38,178 bases of DNA from Opitutaceae bacterium (GCA_947471115.1 CANIXX010000005.1:1-38178); one strand, 5' to 3'; positions 1 through 9,522 are shown, counted from the first letter of the stretch. The notes: generated by a model not told the origin, from the sequence alone. Translations and numbers: made by a program.

Positions 1-67
1 AAAGGCTGCCAGCAAACACACTCGAAACCGCTAACGCGCGAACAAAAGAAGGATAGGTCATGCGCTT

Positions 68-235
68 ATGAACGGAACAACTTCGAAAAACTTGAACGCT
101 TTTAAGAAAAAAGCGGTGAAAGCAGCGAAAAATCTCCCATTGCCCCTGCCCGAAAACGCAAAAAAGGAGCAAAGGAGTAGGCAGTCACCTTCAAGTTTTC
201 GGACCGAAAGTAGCGCGGTGCTTCAGCCCGCATAG
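68..235 (+). CDS. Possible small basic protein (doubtful)
   Basis: A 55-codon frame opens with ATG and encodes a lysine-rich N-terminal half (FKKKAVKAAKN) followed by a Leu-Pro stretch. An upstream ATG at 60 follows a purine-rich AAGGA and encodes only three codons; its TGA overlaps the ATG at 68, which would allow coupled translation. The 3' third runs into the palindromic repeat at about 198, so the C-terminus is probably not native. I recognise no family. It may well be a chance frame. Confidence 0.18.
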   Translation: MNGTTSKNLNAFKKKAVKAAKNLPLPLPENAKKEQRSRQSPSSFRTESSAVLQPA

Positions 236-298
236 GCGATTGAGCGAGAAATACCCCTAAACCTGCGGGCTAAAGCACTGCTACCTCGGTGCTTAATG
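198..298. repeat. Palindromic intergenic repeat, family 1, copy A
   Basis: Left arm 211-232 (TAGCGCGGTGCTTCAGCCCG...) and right arm 264-283 (TGCGGGCTAAAGCACTGCTA) form a long imperfect hairpin. The outer flanks (CGGACCGAAAGTAG on the left, CTACCTCGGTGCTTAATGCG on the right) resemble the flanks of copies at 11753 and 30876. The right edge touches the stop codon of the CNNM-type gene. This is the most diverged of the three copies. Confidence 0.8.
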
Positions 299-1618
299 CG
301 TCGCGACGGGCGCCAGGCGCTGGACTTTGACGCGGCGCACCCGTTCGGCGTGCACATCCACCACGGTCACCACGTAGTCGCCCAGCGTCACCGTCTCACC
401 GCGCTTGGGCAGGTTCGCAAAATGCCGCTGCGTCCACGCCGCCACCGTCTCCTTCGGCTGCCACTCAAAGGTCCAGCCAGTCTCCGCCTGCAACTCGCGC
501 ATCGTCAGCGTTCCGCTCACCACGATAAACTGGTCGGTTAACTCGAAAATGGGGCCGTGCTCGATGTCGAATTCGTCCCGAATATCGCCAACGATCTCCT
601 CCAAAACGTCTTCAAAACTGACGATGCCCGCCGTGTTGCCCTCGTCATCAAGGACCAGCGCCAGGTGGTTACGCGAGGAGCGGAACAATTCGAGCATCGA
701 GTGAATCGGTGTTTTTAAGGTAAACGTCAGCACCGGGCGCAACAGGGGCTCAAAGGAGGTCTGCGGTCCCAATTGCTGAATCTGCCACAGCCATTCGCGG
801 ACCAGCAGCACGCCCTCAGCCTGATCGAACGAGCCGTCGCGGCACACCGGGAAACGGCTGTGGCCGCTCATTTGGGCAATGCGCAGGTTTTCGTGCAGTG
901 GACGGTCGATCCAGAGAGCGACGATCTGTTCGCGCGGCCGCATGATCTGAAAAGCGCGGATCTCGCGCAGGCGCAAAGAGCGGATCATGAGCTTATTGAT
1001 CAACGAATCCCCGGGATGCGAATGGTGCGCGTGGCTGAGCACGTATTCGAGTTCCTCGGAACTAAACGAGCCCTCGCCTTCGCCGGCGGGCCCGAGTCCT
1101 GCCCACTTCAGAAACAAGTTGGCGGTTCCATTGAGCGCCCAAATGAATGGGTACAGCAGGTAATAAAACCCCATCAAAGGGGCGGCGGTGAACAGGGTAA
1201 CCGCCTTGGGCCGCTGAATCGCCAAGGACTTCGGCGCGAGTTCGCCAAAAATGATGTGTAAAAACGTGATCACCACAAACGACACGGCAATGGACACCGA
1301 AGAGACGGCGGTGGGATCGGTCACCCCAAACGCACCCAACAGAGGGGCGATGCGGTGGGCGATAAACGGTTCTCCAACCCATCCTAAGCCTAGGCTGGAC
1401 AATGTGATGCCGAGCTGGGTGGTCGACAGAGCGGCATCGAGTTTATGGGTGGCAGCCAAGGCAAACTTGACCCGCCAGCCGCCCGTTTTGGCCATGGGCT
1501 TGAGCTGGCTGGCGCGCACTTTGACCAGCGCGAACTCAGCGGCCACGAAAAACCCGTTCGCCGCCACCAATAATAGAACGACCAAAATCTCTAGCGTGAT
1601 GCCGAAAAAAGGATGCAT
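293..1618 (-). CDS. CNNM/CorC-type membrane protein: DUF21, CBS pair, CorC_HlyC domain
   Basis: This is a 441-residue member of the 'hemolysin C'/CorC/CNNM family, linked in other bacteria to Mg2+ or Co2+ efflux; the substrate here is unknown. The N-terminus has the DUF21 membrane module with the typical start LLLVAANGFFVAAEFALVKV and several hydrophobic segments over the first ~190 residues. A CBS pair follows, ending in the hallmark GIVSFEDVLEEIVGDI. The C-terminal ~80 residues match a CorC_HlyC domain (SGTLTMRELQAETGW). A longer frame extends to 1714, but those 32 residues are not family-like, so I chose the ATG at 1618. It is monocistronic, with palindromic repeat copy A immediately 3'. 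It lies a few kb from two CorA genes, which could reflect a shared divalent-metal theme (inference). Confidence 0.9.
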   Translation of the reverse strand: MHPFFGITLEILVVLLLVAANGFFVAAEFALVKVRASQLKPMAKTGGWRVKFALAATHKLDAALSTTQLGITLSSLGLGWVGEPFIAHRIAPLLGAFGVTDPTAVSSVSIAVSFVVITFLHIIFGELAPKSLAIQRPKAVTLFTAAPLMGFYYLLYPFIWALNGTANLFLKWAGLGPAGEGEGSFSSEELEYVLSHAHHSHPGDSLINKLMIRSLRLREIRAFQIMRPREQIVALWIDRPLHENLRIAQMSGHSRFPVCRDGSFDQAEGVLLVREWLWQIQQLGPQTSFEPLLRPVLTFTLKTPIHSMLELFRSSRNHLALVLDDEGNTAGIVSFEDVLEEIVGDIRDEFDIEHGPIFELTDQFIVVSGTLTMRELQAETGWTFEWQPKETVAAWTQRHFANLPKRGETVTLGDYVVTVVDVHAERVRRVKVQRLAPVATH

Positions 1619-1797
1619 GAAGTGGCCAAAGGGTTGGCGGCAACCCGCCCCAGCGTCGAGTGCAACCTCGCTGGGCCCGGCCCGCAGGCAGTTGCAGGTC
1701 AAGGAAGGGCCCACCTCCGTATCGTCCGGCTTCAGTTCGTTGTCTGGTGATTCGATTCTGGAGCCTATTCGGCATTCTAACTTCTTCCGCCACCCGA

Positions 1798-2808
1798 TTA
1801 GCGCGGTGGTTTTTCCAGCGTGACCTCACCGGCGCGGAAGCGCTCCGTGCGGCCGTTGGGGGTGCGCACCAGAAAGGAGCCTTCGTCGTCGATGCCGAGC
1901 GCTATGCCCGCCACCCGCTGGTTGTGCGTCAACACCGCCACCGGCCGGTTGCGCAGCACGTCGTAACAGTTCCACAGGTCCGCGAACGTAGCCTTGTAAC
2001 TGCCGTCCACAAACCGCTCGTAGGACTGCCGCACACGGCCGATCAGCGCCGCCGTGAGTTTGTTTAAATCAACCGGCTGGCGGGTGTGCTCTGAAAGCGA
2101 CACGGCACGGTCAGCCAACTCCGCCGGCCAGCCGCCGGGCGGCGCCATCACATTTAGCCCCAGCCCGAAAACCAGGTCGCGGATCTGGTCGGCGTCGATG
2201 CGCGCCTCGGTCAGCATACCGCCCGCCTTGCGACCATCGAAGAGCAGGTCGTTGGGCCATTTCAGGCCGGGGGAGGTGCGGCAAAAGCTGGCAATCAGAT
2301 CGCAGATACTCGCGCCCATCCACAGGGTAAACATCTGCATGCGTGCGGGTTCAAGGCACGGGCGGAAGGCGAAACTGGCGTAAAGGTTACCGTTCGACTC
2401 GCTGTGCCAGTGCCGCCCAAAACGGCCACGGCCCTTGGTTTGCCGCTGCGCAATGATCGCAAAAGGCGCCTCTTTGCCGGCCGCCAGTTGGCGCGCGGCC
2501 TCGTCGTTGGTGCTATCGATCTCGGCAAGCACCTCCAGCGGGAAAGCGCCCACGCGGTCACGTCGGTAGGACTGAATCAGCGTCGCACTGAGCCACTCGG
2601 GGCGCGTGAGCAGCCGGTAGCCGCGGGCGCGCACCGCTTCAAAGGTGAAGCCCTGCTCGCGCAGTTTTTCCATATATTGCCAGACCGCTACCCGGCTGAT
2701 TCCCAGCTTCAGCGCCAGCGCACTGCCGGACACAAACGCCGGATCCGCAGCGCTTAACTCGGCGAGTATCACCATCTCGGGCGGGGCTGATGCGGGGCCT
2801 TTTTTCAT
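1798..2808 (-). CDS. birA: Biotin--[acetyl-CoA-carboxylase] ligase, BirA type with N-terminal HTH
   Basis: The enzyme makes biotinyl-AMP and transfers biotin to the carrier protein of biotin-dependent carboxylases in the cytoplasm. Residues ~10-65 form a winged-helix HTH (SGSALALKLGISRVAVWQYM), as in bifunctional BirA that also represses biotin genes. The catalytic domain shows the biotinyl-AMP loop GRGRFGRHWHS and the motif LKWPNDLLFDGRKAGGML. A C-terminal SH3-like domain follows (VAGIALGIDDEGSFLVRT). The chosen ATG at 2806-2808 overlaps the nadC TGA at 2805-2807 (ATGA), which implies translational coupling. A start 10 codons upstream is possible but would lie deep inside nadC. The protein is about 336 residues, near the E. 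coli length. Confidence 0.95.
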   Translation of the reverse strand: MKKGPASAPPEMVILAELSAADPAFVSGSALALKLGISRVAVWQYMEKLREQGFTFEAVRARGYRLLTRPEWLSATLIQSYRRDRVGAFPLEVLAEIDSTNDEAARQLAAGKEAPFAIIAQRQTKGRGRFGRHWHSESNGNLYASFAFRPCLEPARMQMFTLWMGASICDLIASFCRTSPGLKWPNDLLFDGRKAGGMLTEARIDADQIRDLVFGLGLNVMAPPGGWPAELADRAVSLSEHTRQPVDLNKLTAALIGRVRQSYERFVDGSYKATFADLWNCYDVLRNRPVAVLTHNQRVAGIALGIDDEGSFLVRTPNGRTERFRAGEVTLEKPPR

Positions 2809-3722
2809 ACGCGCCAATCCAGCCCGATGTCCACCCACACGCTCTGGTGCACGAGCGCGCCCGTGGAGACAAAGTCGAGCCCGAGCCCGGCGAAGCGCGG
2901 CAGGGTTTTTAACGTAATGCCGCCGCTCGCCTCGGTGAAGGCGCGACCGGCGATCAGCGCCACGGCCTTCTTGATTTGAGCCGGCGTAAAGTTGTCCAAG
3001 AGGATTACGTCGGCGCCGGCGGTAAGAACCGGGGGAATCTGCGCGAGTTCATCCACCTCGACCTCAACCGCCAGATCAGGGGCGGCCTTCTTGGCCCGGG
3101 CGACTGCGGCGGCGAGCCCTTCGGTGGAGCCAAGTAGGGCGAGGTGGTTATCCTTGAGCATCACGCGGTCGAACAGGCCGAGGCGATGATTCCAGCCACC
3201 ACCGCAGGCGACCGCGTATTTTTCCAGCATGCGGTAGCCGGGTGTGGTTTTACGGGTATCGAGCAGGCGGGTACGGCCCTCACCCAAGGCGGCAACGTAG
3301 GCGTGGGTTTGCGTGGCGACGCCGGACAGCCGTTGCAGGAAATTTAGAATAACACGTTCTGCGGCCAGTAAGGTGCGCGGGTCGCCGGAGAGGGTGGCAA
3401 TGACCTCGCCCGGGGCGATCGAGCGGCCGTCGCGGGCGCACAGTTGCACGGAAGAGTTGCCGCCGTAGGCCGAAAGAATGAGCGGAATGAGCGGCAAACC
3501 ACAGGCGACCAGCGGTTGGCGGGCCACGAGATCGGCCGAACCTTGGCGCGGAGGAGCTGCCAAGGCGGCAGTGGAACGATCGCCGGTGACTGCGGGTTTT
3601 ACGCGCAGGCCCAGACCGGCGAGGTCCTCGTCGCGGGCGAGTTCGATGAGTTTACGCAATGAAGCGAGGTCGAGATCCTCCCAGTTAAGGCGTTTAAGCA
3701 AGGTGTCGGCGGGTGCGGGCAT
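2805..3722 (-). CDS. nadC: Nicotinate-nucleotide pyrophosphorylase (carboxylating), NadC
   Basis: NadC converts quinolinate and PRPP to nicotinate mononucleotide, CO2 and PPi in de novo NAD synthesis. The 305-residue protein carries the family blocks LNFLQRLSGVATQTHAYV, DTRKTTPGYRMLEKYAV and CGGGWNHRLGLFDRVMLKDN. These contain the Arg, Lys and His residues that bind quinolinate and PRPP. The C-terminal barrel has VEVEVDELAQ and DVILLDNFTP, and ends with the GGI phosphate-binding turn and SxGALVHQS. It is the first gene of the nadC-birA pair and overlaps birA by 4 nt. No nadA or nadB is in the window. It diverges from corA across ~138 bp. Confidence 0.96.
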   Translation of the reverse strand: MPAPADTLLKRLNWEDLDLASLRKLIELARDEDLAGLGLRVKPAVTGDRSTAALAAPPRQGSADLVARQPLVACGLPLIPLILSAYGGNSSVQLCARDGRSIAPGEVIATLSGDPRTLLAAERVILNFLQRLSGVATQTHAYVAALGEGRTRLLDTRKTTPGYRMLEKYAVACGGGWNHRLGLFDRVMLKDNHLALLGSTEGLAAAVARAKKAAPDLAVEVEVDELAQIPPVLTAGADVILLDNFTPAQIKKAVALIAGRAFTEASGGITLKTLPRFAGLGLDFVSTGALVHQSVWVDIGLDWRV

Positions 3723-3860
3723 CGGGATGATTTAACCAATGAGCCAACACCCTCGGGGCAGGCAAGGCAGCAACTAGAACTACGGAGTTTTAGTACAGCA
3801 AACTGAGCCCACCTTGGGCTTGCGGCCGCGCCTTCAGCCGCAATTACTCGGCCACGCGGC

Positions 3861-4829
3861 ATGATTCATTCTTTTATTTTCAGCGATGGTAAACTCGTAG
3901 GCCAGGACCTTGAGGTCGAAGCCCTACGCCTTGTGCGCGCTGACAAGGGCCTGGTTCTCTGGGTCGACCTGGAAAACCCCACGGAGGACGAAATTAAATT
4001 GATCCTCACCGACGTCTTTCAATTCCACCCGCTCGCCATCGAGGACTGCGTCACCCCCAGCCCGCTCCCCAAGATTGAGGACTTCGAAGACTACCTGTTT
4101 TTTGTCACCCACGCGGTCGACTTCACCCGCACCGAAAAGTTTAACACCACTGAACTCGACCTGTTCTTGGGCAAAGACTACCTGGTCAGCTTTCACCGCA
4201 ACCCGCTAAAATCGGTCACCTCGGTCATCGACCGCTGCATCAAAGCCACCGGTATCGTCGCGCGCGGCCCCGATCGGATCGCCCACTTCCTGCTCGATGC
4301 GATGGTGGATAACTTCCAGCCGATCATCGACGAGATGCGCTGCGAACTCGAAGAGATCGAGGAAACCGTGCTGTCCAAAAACTCCGACGGCCTCATTCCT
4401 GACCTGATGCACGTGCGAGCCGACATCACCTTGCTGCGCCAAATCATCCGCCCGCAGCGCGAACTGGTCACCCGCCTGGCACACGGTGAAAACAAGCTGA
4501 TCCGCGCCCTCATGCAGCCCTACTTCCGCGACCTGCGCGACAACCTCATCCGCATCGAGGAAACCGCCGCCGGTTTCGCCGATCAGTTGCTCATCTCGTT
4601 CGACCTTTACCTGAGCAAATCCGACTACGAGGCCAATCAAGGCATCAAAACCCTCACCGCGCTCACCGTGCTGACACTTCCGGCCACGCTGATCAGCACC
4701 TGGTATGGCATGAATTTCGAGCACATGCCCGAGCTCAAGTCGGCCTACGGTTACCCGACCATTGTCGGCCTGACGCTCGTCTTGACCGCTTGCACTTGGG
4801 CGTGGTGCAAACGCAAACGCTGGATCTAG
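3861..4829 (+). CDS. corA: CorA-family divalent metal (Mg2+/Co2+) channel, copy 1
   Basis: CorA is a pentameric inner-membrane Mg2+ channel. The 322-residue protein has the cytoplasmic alpha/beta N-domain (LVLWVDLENPTEDEIKLI; HPLAIEDC; PKIEDFEDYLFFVTHAV), then a long helical stalk and two C-terminal membrane helices. The signature YGMNFEHMPEL occurs at the end of TM1, and a positive tail KRKRWI closes the protein. The spacing of GMN to the C-terminus fits the family. A paralogue follows 186 bp downstream in the same direction, so this is a tandem duplication. No M-box-like leader could be recognised in the ~138 bp upstream. Confidence 0.93.
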   Translation: MIHSFIFSDGKLVGQDLEVEALRLVRADKGLVLWVDLENPTEDEIKLILTDVFQFHPLAIEDCVTPSPLPKIEDFEDYLFFVTHAVDFTRTEKFNTTELDLFLGKDYLVSFHRNPLKSVTSVIDRCIKATGIVARGPDRIAHFLLDAMVDNFQPIIDEMRCELEEIEETVLSKNSDGLIPDLMHVRADITLLRQIIRPQRELVTRLAHGENKLIRALMQPYFRDLRDNLIRIEETAAGFADQLLISFDLYLSKSDYEANQGIKTLTALTVLTLPATLISTWYGMNFEHMPELKSAYGYPTIVGLTLVLTACTWAWCKRKRWI

Positions 4830-5015
4830 GCCCACCGCAATCCACGCGCGCGCCCCTCCTCAAAACGTCAAACGGCCCAAAACGCCAAACCAGCGCCACT
4901 CGGCCACCCACTTTAAAATGCCCGCCGCCCAGCCTACCTGTTGCCCATCCGCTCCCTCGCGCCCCTGCTGGAATTTAGCCGCTTGGGATTTTGGATTTAC
5001 GGCGCAGCCGTCGTT

Positions 5016-5987
5016 ATGATCACCACTCTCGTCTATCGTGACCACAAACTCACACCCCTTAAACCCGGGGTTGAGTCGCTTGCGGTACTGCGCCAGGAAC
5101 CAGGGGTTTTGCTCTGGGTCGACCTGAACCAACCCACCACCGAGGAAGTCACTGCGGTGCTCGAAACCGTGTTCGGCTTTCACCCCTTGACCATCGAAGA
5201 CTGCGTGGCCGACAGTCCGCTGCCCAAAATCGAGGATTACGGCGATTACCTCTATTTAGTGGCGCATTCCATCGCCTACCAAGCCGGCAACGGCTTCACG
5301 ACCTCGGAGCTCGATCTCTTTTTAGGGCCCAACTACTTAGTCACCTACCACCGCACCCCACTCAAAGCCGTGCAGGCCGTCATCGAGCGCCACCAACGCA
5401 CACCGTCCACCTTGGTACGCGGCCCCGATCGCTTCGCCCACGGCCTGCTCGATGGCTTGGTTGAAAGTTGCCAGCCCGCACTCGCCGCACTGCGCTCCGA
5501 AGTGGACAAACTGGAGGAAGGCGTGCTGATCAACATCTCGGCCGAAGAGCTGTTCCCCCAAGTCGTCGCGTTGCGCAAAGACCTCTCGCGCCTGCGCCAG
5601 TTAATCCGCCCCCAGCGCGAAGTGCTCATGACCCTGACCCAGGGTAAGTCGAAGCTGATTCGCCCCACAATCGTGCCCTACCTGCGCGACGTCGGCGACG
5701 ATCTGGTGCGCATTGAAACCCAGGCAGCAACTTGGGCCGAGCAACTGATCCTCTCGTTTCGCATTTATTTAAACAAATCAGGCTACGAGGCCAACCAGGG
5801 TATTAAAATCATCACCGCGATCACGGCGATGACCATTCCACCACTGCTCATCGGCGGATGGTTCGGCATGAATTTCCGCCACATGCCCGAACTCTCCTCC
5901 CTCCACGGCTACGCGATCTCGGTTGCACTGACGCTGACGAGCATGGTGGGCATGCTGTTGTTCATGCGCAAACAGCGCTGGATCTGA
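5016..5987 (+). CDS. CorA-family divalent metal channel, copy 2 (tandem paralogue)
   Basis: A 323-residue CorA homologue aligns with the upstream copy along its whole length: LLWVDLNQPTTEEVTAVL, HPLTIEDC, PKIEDYGDYLYLVAHSI, the stalk LIRPQREVL, and FGMNFRHMPEL with tail RKQRWI. The ATG at 5016 (MITTLVYRDHKL) matches the start of copy 1 (MIHSFIFSDGKL). The longer frame from a TTG at 4941 adds 25 residues with no counterpart. Many substitutions against copy 1 point to an old duplication and possibly different metal preference or regulation (inference). The gene converges with the response regulator at 6044. Confidence 0.92.
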   Translation: MITTLVYRDHKLTPLKPGVESLAVLRQEPGVLLWVDLNQPTTEEVTAVLETVFGFHPLTIEDCVADSPLPKIEDYGDYLYLVAHSIAYQAGNGFTTSELDLFLGPNYLVTYHRTPLKAVQAVIERHQRTPSTLVRGPDRFAHGLLDGLVESCQPALAALRSEVDKLEEGVLINISAEELFPQVVALRKDLSRLRQLIRPQREVLMTLTQGKSKLIRPTIVPYLRDVGDDLVRIETQAATWAEQLILSFRIYLNKSGYEANQGIKIITAITAMTIPPLLIGGWFGMNFRHMPELSSLHGYAISVALTLTSMVGMLLFMRKQRWI

Positions 5988-6043
5988 ACATCGTTCTAGC
6001 GCCAGCCCGAGTGCACACGGCCCTCAGCCGACGACCGCCCCCC

Positions 6044-7483
6044 TCAGCCGTCGATCACATCGAGCTCGGGCCACTGCGCCAGTTTACGGTGCAGCGTACG
6101 CCGGCTAATCCCCATCAATTCAGCGGCCTGTGTGCGGTTTCCTCGGGCCTTGATCAGCGCTTCCCGCAACAACCGTCGCTCACTTTGCTCAACTGATAGC
6201 GAGGCGTTGCTGGGCAAAAGCGCCACCAAGCTACCAGCGCCCACTCCAGCGACAATCGGAGCCTGATCCGCAGGAACCGTCGTGAAGTTCGCTGGCGCTG
6301 GCAACGCGAGCCGTTCACCCCGAAAACGCGCGTCCAGGTCGTATTCAGTTAACTTGGTGCCCCGGTGCAGCACCACCGCGTTCTCGGTGAAATTGCGCAG
6401 CTCGCGGATGTTTCCCGGCCAGGGATAGGCCTGCAAATAACGCAGCGCGCCGGGCTCGATGGACAGCGCGGGAACCCCGTTTTCTTGCGCAAAATGTTTG
6501 AGGTAATGCGCCAGCAGCAGGGGGATGTCGTCAGGGCGTTCCCGCAGCGGCGGCAGGGTTACCCGCACCACGTTGAGGCGGAAAAACAGGTCTTCGCGAA
6601 ATTTCCCTTCCCGCACCATTTTTTCCAAATCGCGGTTAGTCGCCGCCACCAGCCGCACATCCAGCGCGATCGGCTTGGAACCACCCACGCGCTCGATCGA
6701 CTTGGTCTCCAGAAAACGCAGTAGCTTAACCTGCGTAGACGCCGAGATCTCGCCGATTTCATCGAGGAAAAGCGTCCCGGTGTCCGCTGCCTCAAACCGG
6801 CCCACACGTTTCTCCATCGCGCCGGTAAAAGCCCCGCGTTCGTGACCGAAGACTTCGCTCTCCAGTAAGTTTTCCGAGAGCGCGGCGCAGTGGACCGCAA
6901 TGAACGGCGCCCGCGCCCGTGGACTGGCCTGATGAATCGCTTGGGCGATCAGCTCCTTGCCCGTGCCCGATTCGCCGTCGATGAGGATCGTGGCCTTGGA
7001 AGGTGCCACCAGGCGCACCCGCTCAATCACAGTTTTTAACTTATCAGAATGCCCGATGAGCCCCTCGATGTTAAACTTTTCGTCCAGCCGCTCGTTGAGC
7101 TGTTTGACCTCAACCTCCAGCGTGCGGGACTTAAGCGCGCGCTGAATAAGCACCTCAAGCCGCTCTATATTCACCGGCTTGGTCAAAAAATCGACTGCGC
7201 CGCGCTTCATCGCTTCGACCGCCGTATCGATGCTGCCGTAAGCGGTCATCATGATAACCGCCGGCTTGTTGGGCAGCGCCAGCGCCCGGTCGATGACCTT
7301 CAGACCGGACTTACCGGGCATGCGCAGGTCGGTGAGCACAACGTCAAACTCTTGGGATTCAAGTTGGTTAAATGCCTCCTCAGCGCTGGCGGCCACGGAC
7401 ACGTCATAGTCGTCCTCGAGGGCTTGGCGGAGCCCGTCGCGGGTGTGTTTCTCGTCATCGACGATGAGCACGCTGGAAAGCAT
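6044..7483 (-). CDS. NtrC-family sigma54-dependent response regulator
   Basis: This is a 479-residue transcription activator working with sigma54 RNA polymerase. The receiver domain (1-~120) has the acidic pocket VDDE (9-11), phospho-acceptor D52 in VVLTDLRMPG and K102 in LTKPV. The AAA+ domain (~140-375) has Walker A GESGTGKE (170-177), the sigma54-contacting GAFTGA loop (217-222) and Walker B LFLDEIGE (238-245). The C-terminal Fis-type HTH is at ~440-475 (GNRTQAAELMGISRRTLHRKL). It follows the kinase gene by 63 bp on the same strand and is surely its partner. No sigma54 promoter or obvious target operon was identified nearby, so the regulon is unknown. Confidence 0.95.
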   Translation of the reverse strand: MLSSVLIVDDEKHTRDGLRQALEDDYDVSVAASAEEAFNQLESQEFDVVLTDLRMPGKSGLKVIDRALALPNKPAVIMMTAYGSIDTAVEAMKRGAVDFLTKPVNIERLEVLIQRALKSRTLEVEVKQLNERLDEKFNIEGLIGHSDKLKTVIERVRLVAPSKATILIDGESGTGKELIAQAIHQASPRARAPFIAVHCAALSENLLESEVFGHERGAFTGAMEKRVGRFEAADTGTLFLDEIGEISASTQVKLLRFLETKSIERVGGSKPIALDVRLVAATNRDLEKMVREGKFREDLFFRLNVVRVTLPPLRERPDDIPLLLAHYLKHFAQENGVPALSIEPGALRYLQAYPWPGNIRELRNFTENAVVLHRGTKLTEYDLDARFRGERLALPAPANFTTVPADQAPIVAGVGAGSLVALLPSNASLSVEQSERRLLREALIKARGNRTQAAELMGISRRTLHRKLAQWPELDVIDG

Positions 7484-7546
7484 GGCGCTATAACACGCGT
7501 AAGCGCCGCGCGGTCAAGGCGGCGGCGCAATCCGTCACGCGCCCCG

Positions 7547-8728
7547 CTACTGCAAGAGGCGAACGCGGCGGTTTTTGAGCGGGAACTGCAGGGTGACCAC
7601 CGTGCCCACCCCAGGGTTGCTCTCCACGCCGACCTGGCCGCCGTGCTCACGCATGATGCGTTGGACAATCATCAACCCCAGCCCGTTGCCGCCCTGCTTG
7701 GTCGTATGGTAAGGCTGAAACAGTTTCACCAAGTCGGCCTGTTTGATGCCGCTGCCCGTGTCCCCGCACAGCAAGTACACGCTGTCATCGTCGGCGTGGG
7801 TTTTGATCCGCAGCACGCCACCGGGCTGCATGGCCTCCATCGCGTTTTTAATGAGGTTAAAAAACACCTGCTTGAGCTGATTGCGGTCAGCCATGATCGC
7901 CGGTAAATCCCGCGCGATGGCCGCCTCCACGCGGATCGAGCGGTCGGCCAATTCACGCTCCTGGAACCGCACCACCTCCTCAATAACCTCGCCCAAATTG
8001 GTCTCCGCCAAATCGGGTGCACGCGGTCGAATCGCCTCCAGAAAATGCGTCACGATGCCATCCAGCCGCAGCACCTCGTCCTGGCAAATACGAATCGATT
8101 CGGCGAGCGAGGCAGTTTCCTGATTACGCGCGCTGATCTTGAGCTTTTTCAGCCGACGCTCGATCAACTGCAGGTGAATGGTGAGCGAATTGAGCGGATT
8201 GCCCAACTCGTGCGCGACACCCGCAGCCAGCAACAAGATCGACGACGTACGCTCATCTTCGATACGCGCCTCGGTGGTCTTCTTGTCGCGGGTGATGTCG
8301 GAGAGGATAACCGTAAAGCGCCGCTCCGGCCCGTCGCCCTCGCTCGAAAACGGCACCATGTACAGGCGCACCGTGCGCAGCTCAGGGTAAGTCAGCTCGA
8401 TCTCGCGCGTCACCACCGGCAAAGCGGGCGAGGGGTCGGCCAGCGACGCCTCCAGCGAGGGCCGCAACCCCGGCACCAAGCGCCAGAGCACCTTGTCGGT
8501 GAGATCGTCGGAAGTCTGGCCGATGAGGCGATGCGCTGCGGCGTTGGCGTAATCGATCACCCCGTCGGCGTCGATGACCAGCACGCCTTCCTGAAGCGTG
8601 TTGAACACGTTTTCAAACTGGCTGCGCTCGCGTGCGAGGCGCTGCACCAGATTGGCCAAATTGGTCGGATCGAGCGAATCGAGCCGCCCCAGCACACGAT
8701 CAAGGGAGGTGTTTTTTATGCCGGCCAT
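7547..8728 (-). CDS. PAS-containing soluble sensor histidine kinase (NtrB/AtoS-like)
   Basis: A 393-residue kinase with no membrane segment or signal peptide, so it should sense a cytoplasmic cue. A PAS-like domain occupies ~40-145 ([20 protein letters not shown] ... [10 protein letters not shown]). The H-box is [16 protein letters not shown] with H173 as the likely phospho-site. The ATP-binding domain shows an N-box ([14 protein letters not shown], ~287-300), G1 DTGSGI (323-328), an F-box LFQPYHTTK and G2 GGNGLGLMI (346-354). It lies directly upstream of its sigma54 regulator. With rnhC and rnhB (29-bp gaps) it makes a same-strand run that may be one operon. The ligand of the PAS domain cannot be told from sequence. 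Confidence 0.94.
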   Translation of the reverse strand: MAGIKNTSLDRVLGRLDSLDPTNLANLVQRLARERSQFENVFNTLQEGVLVIDADGVIDYANAAAHRLIGQTSDDLTDKVLWRLVPGLRPSLEASLADPSPALPVVTREIELTYPELRTVRLYMVPFSSEGDGPERRFTVILSDITRDKKTTEARIEDERTSSILLLAAGVAHELGNPLNSLTIHLQLIERRLKKLKISARNQETASLAESIRICQDEVLRLDGIVTHFLEAIRPRAPDLAETNLGEVIEEVVRFQERELADRSIRVEAAIARDLPAIMADRNQLKQVFFNLIKNAMEAMQPGGVLRIKTHADDDSVYLLCGDTGSGIKQADLVKLFQPYHTTKQGGNGLGLMIVQRIMREHGGQVGVESNPGVGTVVTLQFPLKNRRVRLLQ

Positions 8729-8757
8729 AGGGATAAACGGTTCAACACTGCGGGCGG

Positions 8758-9522
8758 TTAATCGGCAAAAAAATCAACCTGGCCGGCGTCCACCCGAGTC
8801 GCCAGCAGTTTGCGCAGGAACATCTCGCGATGCTGCGGGCAGCGCCCCAGTCGGAGCACGGCCTCCCGGTGCTCCTCGGTGCCGTAGCCTTTGTGCTGGG
8901 CAAAACCATAACCGGGAAAACTGCCGTCCAGTTCGGTGAGCATCCGGTCCCGCGTGACCTTGGCGATGACCGAGGCCATCGCGATACACAGCGAGCGACC
9001 ATCACCACCGACCAAACCCAGGTGCGGATACGGGAAATGCTTCAGCGGCAAGCCGTCGACGAGGATGCGCGCCGAAACCTTCGGCTGATAGGCGGCAACT
9101 TCGTCAGGCGTAGAAAACAGGTCGGGCTCCTTGGGTGGTGCGGCAAAAGCCTGCGCGGGATAAATGCCCTCCAGCGCCCGGCGCATGGCCAGTTTGGTTG
9201 CGCCAAGGATGTTGCACTGCTCGATCTCCGCCACGTCTGCGACGCCATAGGTGGCATGAATCGCTCCCTCGGCCATCAAGGCCTCAAAATCCATCCAGAG
9301 GGCATCACGCTCACAGGCGCTGAGCTGCTTGGAATCGTTGATGCGGCGCACGTTTTCATCCGCCCAACGGCTCTCCAGAAACGCCGGGGTAACCATCACC
9401 GCGCCGGCCACGACGGGACCGGCCAGAGCTCCGCGGCCAGCCTCATCCACCCCAATCAACTGGGAGAAACCCGCGATCTGCTTGAGATCGAAAGCGCGGA
9501 GTTGGCGTCGTTTTACTGGCAT
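8758..9522 (-). CDS. rnhB: Ribonuclease HII
   Basis: RNase HII nicks the RNA strand of RNA/DNA hybrids and starts removal of misincorporated ribonucleotides. The 254-residue protein has the active-site block IGVDEAGRGALAGPVVAGAV near residue 23, with the first Asp-Glu pair. Further blocks are INDSKQLSACER, VDGLPL and ASVIAKVTRDRMLTEL, and the substrate-contacting GYGFAQHKGYGT. It contains a ~30-residue insertion (about PPKEPDLFSTPDEVAAYQPK) compared with short bacterial versions. It sits 29 bp downstream of rnhC on the same strand. Having both HII and HIII adjacent is unusual. Confidence 0.95.
   Translation of the reverse strand: MPVKRRQLRAFDLKQIAGFSQLIGVDEAGRGALAGPVVAGAVMVTPAFLESRWADENVRRINDSKQLSACERDALWMDFEALMAEGAIHATYGVADVAEIEQCNILGATKLAMRRALEGIYPAQAFAAPPKEPDLFSTPDEVAAYQPKVSARILVDGLPLKHFPYPHLGLVGGDGRSLCIAMASVIAKVTRDRMLTELDGSFPGYGFAQHKGYGTEEHREAVLRLGRCPQHREMFLRKLLATRVDAGQVDFFAD

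Noticed and set aside
2726-2736. CCGGACACAAA inside birA as another integrase-binding site
   Set aside because: It sits inside a conserved chromosomal gene 31 kb away and has no neighbouring copies; taken as chance.
3723-3860. Magnesium riboswitch upstream of corA
   Set aside because: The 138 bp show no recognisable M-box structure or terminator pair.
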